Of a DNA stretch of 64,000 bases, positions 55,701-64,000 are shown piece by piece (position 1 is the stretch's first letter; the number at the start of each line of letters is the position of its first letter). A program made the translations under genes and the position numbers. The notes below the pieces were generated by a model that was not told where the DNA came from, did not search any database, and was given only the letters and a program-made list of their open reading frames with translations. Location of the stretch: positions 25,663,001 to 25,727,000 of the forward strand of contig JAZBRS010000023.1 of NCBI GenBank assembly GCA_037176725.1, written 5' to 3'. Source of the stretch: Posidonia oceanica. Taxonomy: Eukaryota > Streptophyta > Magnoliopsida > Alismatales > Posidoniaceae.

Positions 55701-57526
55701 TGTGCTTTTGGCACCGTTTTGCGTGCCTGCTTTGCTTATGGCACCGTTTCGCGTGCCAGCTCTGTATTTGGCACCGTTCTGCGTGCCCGCTTTGCTCTTG
55801 GCACCGTTTCGCATGCCGCATTGCTTTCTCGCACCGTTTTGCGTGCCGCTTTGCTTTTGCCAACGTTCTGCGTACCCGCTTTGCTTTTAGCACCGTTTCG
55901 CATGCCCGCTCTGTCTTTGGCACCGTTTTGCGTGTCCGCTTTGCTCTTGGCACCGTTTTGCGTGCCCGCTTTGCTCTTGGCGCCGTTTCGTGTGCCCGCT
56001 CTGTCTTTGGCACCGTTCCGCATGCTGGCTTTTCTTCTGGCACCGTTTCGCGTGCCCACTCTGTCTTTGGCTCCGTTTTGCGTGCCCGCTATGCTTTTGG
56101 CCCCATTTCGCGTGCCCGCTCTGCTTTTGGCACCGTTTCGCGTGCCCGCTCTGTCTTTGGCACCGTTCTACGTGCCCACTTTGCTTTTGGCACCGTTTCG
56201 CGTGCCCGCTCTGTCTTTGGCACCGTTTTGCGTGCCCGCTTTGCTTTTGGCACCGTTTCACGTGCCTGCTCTGTCTTTGGCACCTTTCGCGTGCCCGCTC
56301 AGTCTTTTGCACCGTTTTGCGTGCCCGCTTTGCTTTTGGCACCGTTTCGCATGCCCGCTCTATCTTTGGCACCGTTTTGCGTGCCCGCTTTGCTTTTGGC
56401 ACCGTTTCGCGTGCCCGCTCTGTCTTTGTCACCGTTTCGGGTGCCCGCTCTGTCTTTGGCACCGTTCTGCGTGCCCTCTTTGCTTTTGGCACCGTTTCGC
56501 GTGCCCGCTCTGTCTTTGGCATCGTTCTGCGTGCCCGCTTTGCTTTTGGCACTGTTTCGTGTTCCCGCTCTGTCTTTGGCACCGTTTTGCGTGCCCGCTT
56601 TGCTTTCGGCACTGTTTTGCGTGCCCGCTTCGTCTTTGGCACCGCCTTGCGTGCCCGCTTTGCTTTTGGCACCGTTTTGCGTGCCGCTTTGCTTTCTTGC
56701 ACCGTTTCGCGTGCCAGCTCTGTCTTGGCACCGTTTTGCATGCCGCTTTGCTTTCTCGCACCGTTTTGCGTGCCGCTTTGCTTTCTCGCATTGTTTTGCG
56801 TGCCGATCTTGTTTTCTTGCACCGTTTTGTGTGCCGCTTCCGCTTCTCGCATTGTTTTGCGTGTCTTATGCCATTTTCCTTTGCATGTTGCCTGCATTGC
56901 TTGGTTTTACCGTCGTTTTGCTTTTTCGCTTGCATTTGCATATAGGGCAGTGATGCTTACTGCCTGGAGTTCTCACGAGCCAGGTTTCGCCCGGTTCGGA
57001 ACACAGACAGCGCTGCTGAGCACTTTGACCGCACGTTTACTTTCCTGCGTTGCATCCCACCACTTAGAGCACACCTATGAGCATTCATTCAGGCATTCGT
57101 TGGCATTTAGGCATTTAAATCTGCATTTCCCCGCGTATGCGAGCGTAAGCCTAGAAAGACCAATTCTCGGGCGTTTCGGGGGTGCCTAACACCTTCCCCG
57201 CACGTAACAGGTGTCCTTGCCCAGTCTTTTGGCCCGCAATGACCATATTGCCCTTATCCTAGGCATGAGTCATCTCATTTGCATTCATTTGCATTTGTTT
57301 TCCTTCGCATTGCTTTGCTTTGCATTTCTTGCTTGGTTTTGCGTGTTAACTCACGCATTTCCCTGGTTTTCCTTGTCTTCTGACAATAGACATGGTGGCG
57401 ACTCTGAATTGTCTTATCTTCTTCTTTTCTTATCTTTTCTCCTCTGTTTTAAGTGTTTTCGAGTTGAGCCCTCCTCCTCGGACTTAGCCGCTAATAGTAA
57501 GCCTGATTCTGATTGGGATTACTACA
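40799..57526 (+). repeat. E2 3' LTR (16728 bp), expanded by internal tandem array
   Basis: It has the same start (TGTTGACACCCCATTT) and end (gattgggattactaca) as the 5' LTR and aligns with it on both sides of the array: 40799-45394 with 19752-24353, and about 56875-57526 with about 24714-25356. The extra 11.1 kb is entirely within the 30-bp-unit array. The PBS-like TGGCGACTCTG is at 57396-57406. The two LTRs of one element are copied from one template at insertion, so this length difference arose at or after insertion. Confidence 0.94.
45395..56870 (+). repeat. 11.5-kb satellite-like array of a 30-bp unit (about 380 copies)
   Basis: The unit is TTTGGCACCGTTTYGCGTG plus 11 bp. Two types alternate, one with TTTCG and ending cgctctgtc, the other with TTTTG and ending cgctttgct, giving a 60-bp dimer. 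Most units are exactly 30 bp. Short irregular modules (28-29-bp units with gtgccgcattgc, and gtgccgatcttgttttc) recur near 48600-48730, 50510-50650, 53270-53410, 55430-55540 and 56690-56820, indicating kilobase-scale internal duplications. The period is a multiple of three and the unit lacks stops in most frames, so very long open frames cross it on both strands; they are a by-product. Confidence 0.96.
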
Positions 57527-57531
57527 GCATC
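57527..57531 (+). repeat. Right target-site duplication of E2 (GCATC)
   Basis: It matches 19747-19751 exactly and is followed by E3 gag sequence (caagctatcacaacctttg). Confidence 0.93.
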
Positions 57532-58480
57532 CAAGCTATCACAACCTTTGTAGCACTCATCTGAGCTGGCGCCCACGTAGAGAGTTCGTTGCGGAGTGGT
57601 AACTTCCCCGCACTCTTTGCGTTCGCCAAGCAGGCCTCTGCCAGCAACAACAGCAGCAGCAGCAGCACCATCAACAACAGCAGTGGTAGCAGCAGCAGTT
57701 GCCCCAGGAAGAAGGATTCTCCGAAGACCGTTGTTGCAAACGTCGACTCTCCAGTTGCGCCTGTTCATCTGGTGTCTCGGCCTACCCCTGCTCAGATGAT
57801 TTACGCACCTGCACCTAGGACACCCCCCACACCACAGATCACCACCACCGCTCGACTGGTCTATTCTACCGCACCGATTCAGCAAGGACAATACCAAAGG
57901 CAGAGACGGTCTCTCTTAGATCGGTGGAAGTTCGCCCAATTGGCGGAACCGCTGAGTGCCGTCCTTCCTAAGATTGCATCGCTCCTGAGCTTTCCAGAGA
58001 TTTGCCCGCTGCCAAACCCACTTCTGCATTGGCATAAGGCGAATCTCTTCTACAACTTCCATCGGAATACCGGGCATTCGACGGATAGATGCTTCACCCT
58101 GCAGAATGCTATTCAGGACCTGATCGAATCGGGAACGATTGTGATCGACACGCACGAGGCTTCCTCTTCTACACCTTCCCTTGCATCAGCCCCTGCATTA
58201 GCATCAACATCTTCCCCTGCCAGCATTGTCCACCAGTCTCTACCGGAGCACTCCTATCCGGGAGGCGTGGGAACCTCGGGAATTCACTCTCTCTTCCCCT
58301 TCGAGCCTGCCACGTCTGTGGTAGACCCTTCTGAGCTCATTCATGACATCTCTGAGCCCTTTCCACTCTCCCTTTACCGTGCGGCTGTTGCCGGCTCCAA
58401 GTCAAGAATCCATATGATCCGACCGCATGCTAGGCCAGAGCGCTCTGCCGCGCCGCCCACCATGCTTCCTCAGGCTCAAG

Positions 58481-58590
58481 CCCCTGTACACCTTGTAGGT
58501 AGGCCTCAGCCAGGATCCCCTGTACACCTCTTAGGTAGGCCTCAGCCAGGATCCCCTGTCCACCTCCTAGGTAGACCTCAGCCTGCACCC
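58481..58590 (+). repeat. 36-bp in-frame repeat in gag tail, three copies
   Basis: The phrase cctgtacacctcttaggtag and following cctcagccaggatcc repeats at 36-bp intervals, encoding SPVHLLGRPQPG. E2 carries the same repeats out of register (29105-29215). Confidence 0.85.
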
Positions 58591-58986
58591 GCTTTGCCTT
58601 CCCAGCAACCACATCCATCTCCCCTTCAACCAACAAACACCCCTGTAGCCCCTCTTGTGCTCGTAGCACATGCTCCCGTGGTTATTAACCTAACCCGGGA
58701 CACCCATCGTGTGCCCTACAGCTACGCCACAGAAATGTGTGCAGAAGTCACGCGATCAGGGAGGGTCTACAAGCCTCTAGCACCAGCGGTTAGGCCTAGC
58801 CGTCCAGAACCTGCTGTACTTCCACCCTCAGGTCAACCTACAGTACCTCCACCATCAAGCCAATCCCCTGTGCCCACCACATCAGAGCCTGCTGCCAAAA
58901 CCCTTTCTCCTAGCACCAAAAAGGGCCAACCCAAGGCCGACATCACCTCCCAATTAAAGAAGGTTAGAGCCGACATTTCCATTTAG

Positions 58987-60421
58987 GACCTCATACACAC
59001 ATCCTTTTTACACCGTGAGGCTTTTCTCTGCGTGTTCCAAGCTGTCCATGTGTCCCAAACTATTGAACCTGTAGCCTTGGAAAGCATGGTTGGAATGATC
59101 GTAGAGCTCCAGGTCATCTCTTTCACGAGTGATGAACTGCCTCCGGCGGGGATTAATCACAACCAACCCTTGTTTGTCACGGTACAATTCAAAAACTTCG
59201 GTATTCCCCTCTCGCTGGTTGATAACGGGTCAGGCCTTAATGTCTGTCAGTACAGCAACAAAGCTCGGATTCAAAGCCGAGGATATCAACCCAGCTATAA
59301 AGGGAATGACAGCTTTTGATAACACCCATCATGACACTCTAGGGATTTTGATTATTCCTCTCACCATTGGCCCGGTCATATTCGATGTGGAATTCTACGT
59401 CGTCGACCTGGAGCTCAATTTCAATTTTCTGCTTGGGCGCCCTTGGCTGCACAAGCATCAGGTCATCCCCTCGACCCTCCATCGCATGATTAAGTTCTGT
59501 TGCAGTGACGATGTCATCGTTGTCATGGCGGAAAATTTTGAGAAGGAGCGGATCGAGGTAGTTTCTCCCGTCTCTTCACAGACTGTCCCCTTTGACCTTG
59601 AGCTTTCAGATGCTTTATACCACGTTAACCGATGCGAGCCGATTAACTTTATTCCAGATCTTGAACGTGTCAACTCCTTAGCCGTTCACAATAACCCTTT
59701 CTGGATGGTCGAAAACGTCTGTCACAGGTGGGGTTACGTCAAGGGGACGCTGCTCGGGCGGTATGGCCAGGGAATCGCTGAGCCGATCGTGGTAAAGGAG
59801 TGGAGAGATTCAGAGGGCCTCGGATACGACCCACAGTCTGACAAGGATAAACGCCTGCAGCCATGGAATCAGAGGATGATCATCCCCTGGGACCTCACTA
59901 ACTTCACCAGTGCAGGTACCTTGGGTTCAAGCGGTGGTCAAGCTGTAGCACAACTGGAGCCGTGCCAGAGCCCTCCGCTGTCGACGGAAGAACGGGTCTG
60001 CATTGAGGACTACTACTCGGATGAGGAACAGTCTGGCACAGTAGGGGCAGCCCCGACTTGCAGTGAGATCCAACTCGGCACAGCAACATCTCGGTCAGTT
60101 TGTCTGGCCCTTCCCTCCATAGATAAGGCAGCAGATTTGGCAGGCCCCATGGTAGGATTGATAGTCTCTCATGTTTTTGCAGTCTCGTCAGCATCATCGA
60201 TACTAGCAGCAGCTCTGAAGTCAGGAACAATAGCTCAGGCACAGTTAGCCAGTCTGCCTGTGGCTGTAGTCGCGTCAATACAGCTGTCACCCTCTTTGGC
60301 GGGTCAATCACTCAGTTCAGCCAGCAACGCGACTCAGCCCGCTTTAGCAGCCGCATCACAAGCAATGCTGGTGGCTCAGTCAGTCATGCATCCTCCTACC
60401 TCAGGACATCAAGCCTCGTGA
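58987..60421 (+). pseudogene. E3 protease region
   Basis: The front half reads in one frame to about 59250 (LVDNGSGLNV active site, Asp codon about 59220). A small deletion there (cagtacagcaacaaag against cccttgcgtatagcaaccaag in E1) shifts the frame. The second half continues with LLGRPWLHKHQV and the G-patch-like WGYVKGTL, GRYGQGIAEPI, GLGY. The Ser/Ala-rich linker follows. TGA 60419-60421 replaces TGG. Confidence 0.84.
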
Positions 60422-61600
60422 CAGGCCCCCATGGTGTCAAAGGCCACACAGTCACCATCACCACCAGATACAGAGGTCCTGTTAGGCAGCACACCCCCTG
60501 TCATCAGTCCTCCAGAAGAGCAGCTTTACCTTCCCTCCAACTGCGGTAGTGACTTTGGCAGTGCACCCATCAGCAACACTACTGACCAATCTATTTGGAT
60601 CACTGATCACCAGGGCACCGCAGTCAGCCTTGCCTGCAGGCCAGCCAGACGATCGGGAGGTACGGTCAACAGAAGAGCAAGCACCCAGAGCGGTGGTACA
60701 TTTAGCGGCCAGGCCAGAGCTAGAGGCCCCTGGCGCCTACTACGTCGACTCACCCTCGGATGAGGAGGAAGGAGCGGCAACCGAGGCCCAGGTCGACTTG
60801 TGGATGGCAGACTTGGAGCTACTGTTCCAAGAACAGCTCGTGTCTTTGGAAGAGGACCATGTAGAGTACCAAACAGTGAGAAAAGGGAAAGCCGTGGCTA
60901 CAGATCCCTCCCCGCAGAAGGACCATGCCTCTATCATGGTCATAGAAGAAGATTCGGCAGCAGCGGCACCCACTAGACCGGATGAGCTAATCACTCTACA
61001 GCCACAAGACGGGTCTAGGTGGTTGGTGCAGCATGTACCCCACTCAGGCAGTGCAGCACATGCCCTACTCAGGCAGTGCAGCAAGCGGTAGTACCCTAAT
61101 CAGCTGCCAGTCTAGTATACCCTCCGCAAGGACAACAGAAAACGTGGAGGAGGAAGCATCAACAGCACAGACGGCAGCACAGGCCGTAGCAGAATCAGTA
61201 ACGGAGTCAGCAGGGCTAGCAGAGCCAGTAGTAATAAAGCAAGCAGAGGAAGTTGCTAGTGTAGAGGTCACCCACCGAGGATACAGAAATACTCGGGTGA
61301 GCGTCACTATCTTGAAGCATCACTAGAGCCAAGAAGCGGAACATATACACTCCTTCGATGTAATAGACCCCACCTTTGAGAAGGAGATCCTCTCAGAACT
61401 TATTGTATACGGAGAGGAGGATGATACAGGCGAAGTTGAGAATGATGAACCATCACTTGAATTACGGCCCTATGAAGACGATCCAGAAGGCCCCAACCTA
61501 CATGTCGAAGAGGAGACGGAGGATGTCAACTTCAGCACAGCCGAAGAAGCCAGGGAGGTCCGTATCAGCGCCCAACTGTCGCCCCAGGCCAGAGCAAGTT
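60422..61600 (+). pseudogene. E3 Pol linker
   Basis: This carries fragments of the protease-RT linker in changing frames: YYVDSPSDEEEG at about 60740-60775, the Ala/Glu-rich stretch, YRNTRVSVTILKHH, then TAG 61324-61326 at the codon that is also TAG in E2. The acidic pre-RT segment (LRPYEDDPEGPNLHVEEE) follows. One base is missing near 61594 (agagcaagttc against cgagcagagttc). Confidence 0.75.
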
Positions 61601-62480
61601 CATTGCTTTCTTGAGAGAGTATGCAGATGTATTCGCCTGGACCTATGAAGACATGGTCGGCCTCGATGTCGAAATATTAGTACACAACCCGCCCTTGAAT
61701 CCAGACGCCAAGCCAATAAAGTAGAAGCTGAGAAGATGGCGACCACAGTGGCTGCTCATGATCAAAGAGGAGATCATGAAGCAACACAATGTCAGTTTTC
61801 TGAAGGTCATCCTTTACCCTGAATGGCTTGCAAATGTTGTGCCAGTGCCCAAGAAAGATGGCCGAGTCTGGATGTGCATCGACTATAGGGACTTGAACAA
61901 GGCGAGTCCCAAGGACGATTTCCCATTGCCTCACATTAACGTCTTAGTCGACAATACTACAAGCCACAAGATGCTCTCCTTTATGGACGGCTTTTCCAGC
62001 TATAACCAATTCAAAATGGCAGAAGAAGACATGGAGAAGACATCATTCATCACCCCTTGGGGAGTCTTCTGCTACTAAGTTATGCCGTTTGGGCTCAAGA
62101 ACACTAGCACAACCTATCAGAGGGCAATGACAGCACTATTCCATGACCTCATGCACGAAGAAGTTGAGGTTTCTGTGGACGATATGATTGCCAAGACCAA
62201 AGAGTCCGAGGATCACCTCGCTTATCTGAAGAAGCTCTTTGACCGCTTGAGGAAATACAGACTGCAGCTTAACCCCAGCAAATGCGTATTCGGGGTGTCA
62301 TCTGGAAAACTCATGGGATACATTGTCAGCCAGAGGGGGATTGAGGTGGACTTGAGGAAGGCAAAAGCCATCGTGGAAATGCCACCCCCAAGACTGAAAA
62401 GGAGGTCCGAGGCCTGCTAGGGCGATTACAGTATATCAGTCGGATCATTGCGCAGCTTACACCCACCTACGAGCCAATAT
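61601..62480 (+). pseudogene. E3 reverse transcriptase
   Basis: RT motifs are present: PVPKKDGRVWMCIDYRDLNK, DFPLPHINVLVD, FITPWGVFCY and MPFGLKNTSTTYQ. The catalytic box is SVDD (62172-62183) instead of YVDD, which removes the conserved Tyr. Stops: TAG near 61721 (CAG in E1) and TAA 62076-62078 (CAA in E1). A frameshift lies near 62395 in the ccaccccc run. Confidence 0.86.
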
Positions 62481-63516
62481 TCAAGCTCCTGAGGAAGAAC
62501 GCACAAATCAACTAGAGCGAGGAGTGCCAGGCTACATTCGACAAAATCAAGCAGCTATTGATTAAGCCTCCTGTCTTGGTTCCTCCCACGCCAAGGAGAC
62601 CTCTGCTTTTCTACCTTTCTACCACGCAGCATTCCATGGGCACCGTCTTGGGCCAACATGATGAATCGGGTAGAAATGAGCGCGCCATCTATTACCTGAG
62701 CAAGAAGTTCAACGAATGTGAAGCCAGGTATAGCACCATAGAGAAGACCTGCTTATCTCTTGTCTGGGCCACATAGAAACTAAGGCACTATATGATGGCG
62801 TACCCAGTTCAGCTCTTATGCCGGCACGACCCCATCAAATTCATCTTCCAGAAGTCGACCATGGTGGGCAGATGTGTCAAGTGGCAAGTGTGTTGTCGCA
62901 GTACGACATCACCTTTGTCACGCAGAAATCCATGAAGGGTCAAGCCATGGCGGATCATCTTGCTAACTTTCCTCTACCTGAGTACCAGCCCCTCCAAACA
63001 CAGTTCCTAGACGAGGACATCCTTTTTGCAATGGAGGACTCTGAGGAGAAAGACTCAGAGGACCAAGAGCAGTGGCAGCTGTACTTTGATGGTGCTGTCA
63101 AGAAGAAGGGTTGAGGTATAGGCGCAGTGTTGACAACACCACACGGGCAGATGATTCCTTTTGCGAGGAAGCTGACTTTCAAATGCACCAACAATGAAGC
63201 AGAATATGAAGCGTGCATCCTGGGATTGAAGGTCACCCTCGAGTATAAGGCGCAGAAGCTGCATGTGCACGGCGATGCCATGCTGGTGATGTCTCAAGTG
63301 AATGGCGACTAGAGAACAAAGGATCCAAAGCTTGTGCCATACCACGAACACCTGCTAAAGCTGATAGAAGAATTTGAAAGCATCTGCTTCACCTACATGA
63401 ACAGAGCAAGGAACGCATATGCAGATGCGCTAGCAACCTTGGCATCCTGGCTCAGCATACCTGAAGACTGTGCAGTGGATGTATCAATTACTCGCATAGA
63501 GTAGCCTGCGCATTGC
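62481..63516 (+). pseudogene. E3 RNase H and archaeal-type RNase H
   Basis: The Ty3-type module is at about 62560-62890 (LLFYLSTTQHSMGTVL, AIYYLSKKFNECE). The archaeal-type module is at about 63070-63450 (LYFDGAVKKKG, NNEAEYEACILGL, HGDAMLVMSQV, YADALATLAS). Stops include TAG near 62513 (TGG), TAG 62774-62776 (CAG), TGA 63112-63114 (CGA), TAG 63310-63312 (TGG) and TAG about 63502 (CAG), with a frameshift near 62890. Confidence 0.84.
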
Positions 63517-64000
63517 ATGAGTATAGAAGAGGTAGATCCAGTAGGAGAACAGCCATGGTACCATGACATTAAGGCTTTTCTAGAATCTGGCAGCCCCCCA
63601 TCTGGCACCTCAGCAGCAGATAAGAGAACTTTGGCGCATCTGGCGTCGAAGTATGTGTTAGGGGCAGGGCAGTTATACAGAAGATCATATAATCAAAAGC
63701 TCCTACGCTGCTTGAACAAGTCGGAGGTTGACACACTGATGCTTCAAGTACATGTAGGAACCTATGGCCTGCATATGAATGACGTCCTCTTGGCCAAGAA
63801 AATCATGCTCCAAGGCTAATTCTGGTTAACCATGGAAGTAGACTGCTGCCGGTTTGTGCGTAGATGCCACAACTGCCAGATACATGGTAATTTCATTCGC
63901 GCTCCCCCACAACAGCTACACAACATGTCATCACCATGGCCTTTCTCCACCTGGGGGATCGACGTCATCGGCGCAATACATCCTGCTGCTTCAAATGGTC
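63517..64000 (+). pseudogene. E3 integrase, N-terminal part, cut by window end
   Basis: The HHCC finger region is recognisable (HVGTYGLH about 63750, CHNCQ about 63868), with TAA 63817-63819 replacing the TAT of GYFW. The first catalytic Asp (WGIDVIGA) is at about 63958-63965. The sequence ends at the window edge. Confidence 0.85.

Larger units (their letters stand above)
19752..57526 (+). mobile_element. Element 2 (E2): complete 37.8-kb Tat/Ogre-type retrotransposon inserted in E3 gag
   Basis: The element has both LTRs (TG...CA), a PBS one base after the 5' LTR, gag, pol, extra ORF, 3' UTR repeats, polypurine tract and a perfect 5-bp target duplication. The flanks join exactly within E3 gag (gctctgcttagcatc | ccaagctatcacaacc matches the uninterrupted gag of E2 at about 28160-28185). 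Its size is extreme because the 3' LTR carries an 11.5-kb tandem array. Outside the array the LTRs differ little by eye: 9 changes in the first ~300 bp and only a few in ~600 bp around 22741-23400. Coding regions hold at least eight stops and several frameshifts, so it is non-autonomous. Confidence 0.95.
57527..58986 (+). pseudogene. E3 gag, C-terminal part
   Basis: It continues the gag domain (TTFVALI, stop TGA in atctgagctgg near 57560, then HVESSLRSGNFPALFAFAKQA). A Ser/Asn-rich run follows, then the zinc knuckle, here YNFHRNTGHSTDRC: the first Cys of the E2 CNFH is replaced by Tyr. The Pro-rich tail has three 12-residue PVHLLGRPQPGS-type repeats. Gag and protease are in one frame here: the reading passes through NLTRDTHRVPYSYATEM into KADITSQLKKVRADISI and is cut by TAG 58984-58986 (TGG in E1 and E2). 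Confidence 0.87.
57527..64000 (+). mobile_element. Element 3 (E3), internal region right of E2, runs off the window
   Basis: E3 resumes in gag exactly where it was interrupted at 19751 and continues through protease, RT, both RNases H and the start of integrase. It is the host copy for both E1 (in its LTR) and E2 (in its gag), hence the oldest of the three. It lost PBS, leader and part of gag by deletion, and carries the most stops and frameshifts. Confidence 0.9.

Noticed and set aside
47055..56945. Open frame of 3296 codons and other frames of 500-1300 codons on both strands through the 30-bp array
   Set aside because: A 30-bp unit without stops leaves most frames open regardless of function. 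The encoded repeats differ by frame, there is no start context, and the array is inside an LTR.
40799..57526. Two separate solo LTRs or unrelated satellite locus instead of one 3' LTR
   Set aside because: Left and right parts align collinearly with the single 5' LTR, array edges are identical, and the target duplication matches at both ends of the element.

Overview
The window looks like nuclear DNA from a seed plant with a repeat-rich genome. I cannot name the species, and I see no host gene, rRNA, tRNA or CRISPR array. Nearly everything belongs to three same-orientation (+) copies of one family of giant Ty3/gypsy LTR retrotransposons of the Tat/Ogre type. The grounds are the Pol order (protease, reverse transcriptase, RNase H, second archaeal-type RNase H, integrase, no chromodomain), a zinc-knuckle Gag, a primer-binding site TGGCGACTCCACTGGGGA, a G-rich polypurine tract and an extra gene between integrase and the 3' LTR.

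Layout. Element 1 (E1, 1-17172) enters already inside the protease-side part of its polyprotein: pol remnants to 5933, spacer, an intact extra ORF (7427-8629), a 3' UTR packed with tandem repeats and mini-palindromes (8933-10725), polypurine tract, and 3' LTR (11268-17172). E1 sits inside the 5' LTR of an older copy, element 3 (E3), whose LTR resumes at 17173 and ends abruptly at about 19373, fused by deletion to the middle of its gag. Element 2 (E2, 19752-57526, 37.8 kb) is a structurally complete insertion into that gag, flanked by a perfect 5-bp duplication GCATC (19747-19751 and 57527-57531). E3 gag-pol resumes at 57527 and runs off the window in integrase.

How the parts work together. 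Gag, protease, RT, the two RNases H and integrase would form the particle, copy the RNA from the tRNA-primed site at 25358 and insert the product. All three pol copies are broken by stops and frameshifts, mostly of the C-to-T or G-to-A kind, so none looks autonomous. The extra ORF, related to the plant-mobile-domain/DUF7745 group, is intact in E1 and has one stop in E2.

Most unusual features. (1) The LTRs hold an array of a 30-bp unit: about 7 units in E1, 17 in E3, 12 in the E2 5' LTR, but about 380 (11.5 kb) in the E2 3' LTR, making the two LTRs of one element 5.6 and 16.7 kb long. (2) The 3' UTRs of E1 and E2 carry dozens of short hairpin-forming palindromes, several families of which show paired arm changes (GACA/TGTC against GATA/TATC), plus a larger 11-bp-stem hairpin that also covaries between E1 and E2.
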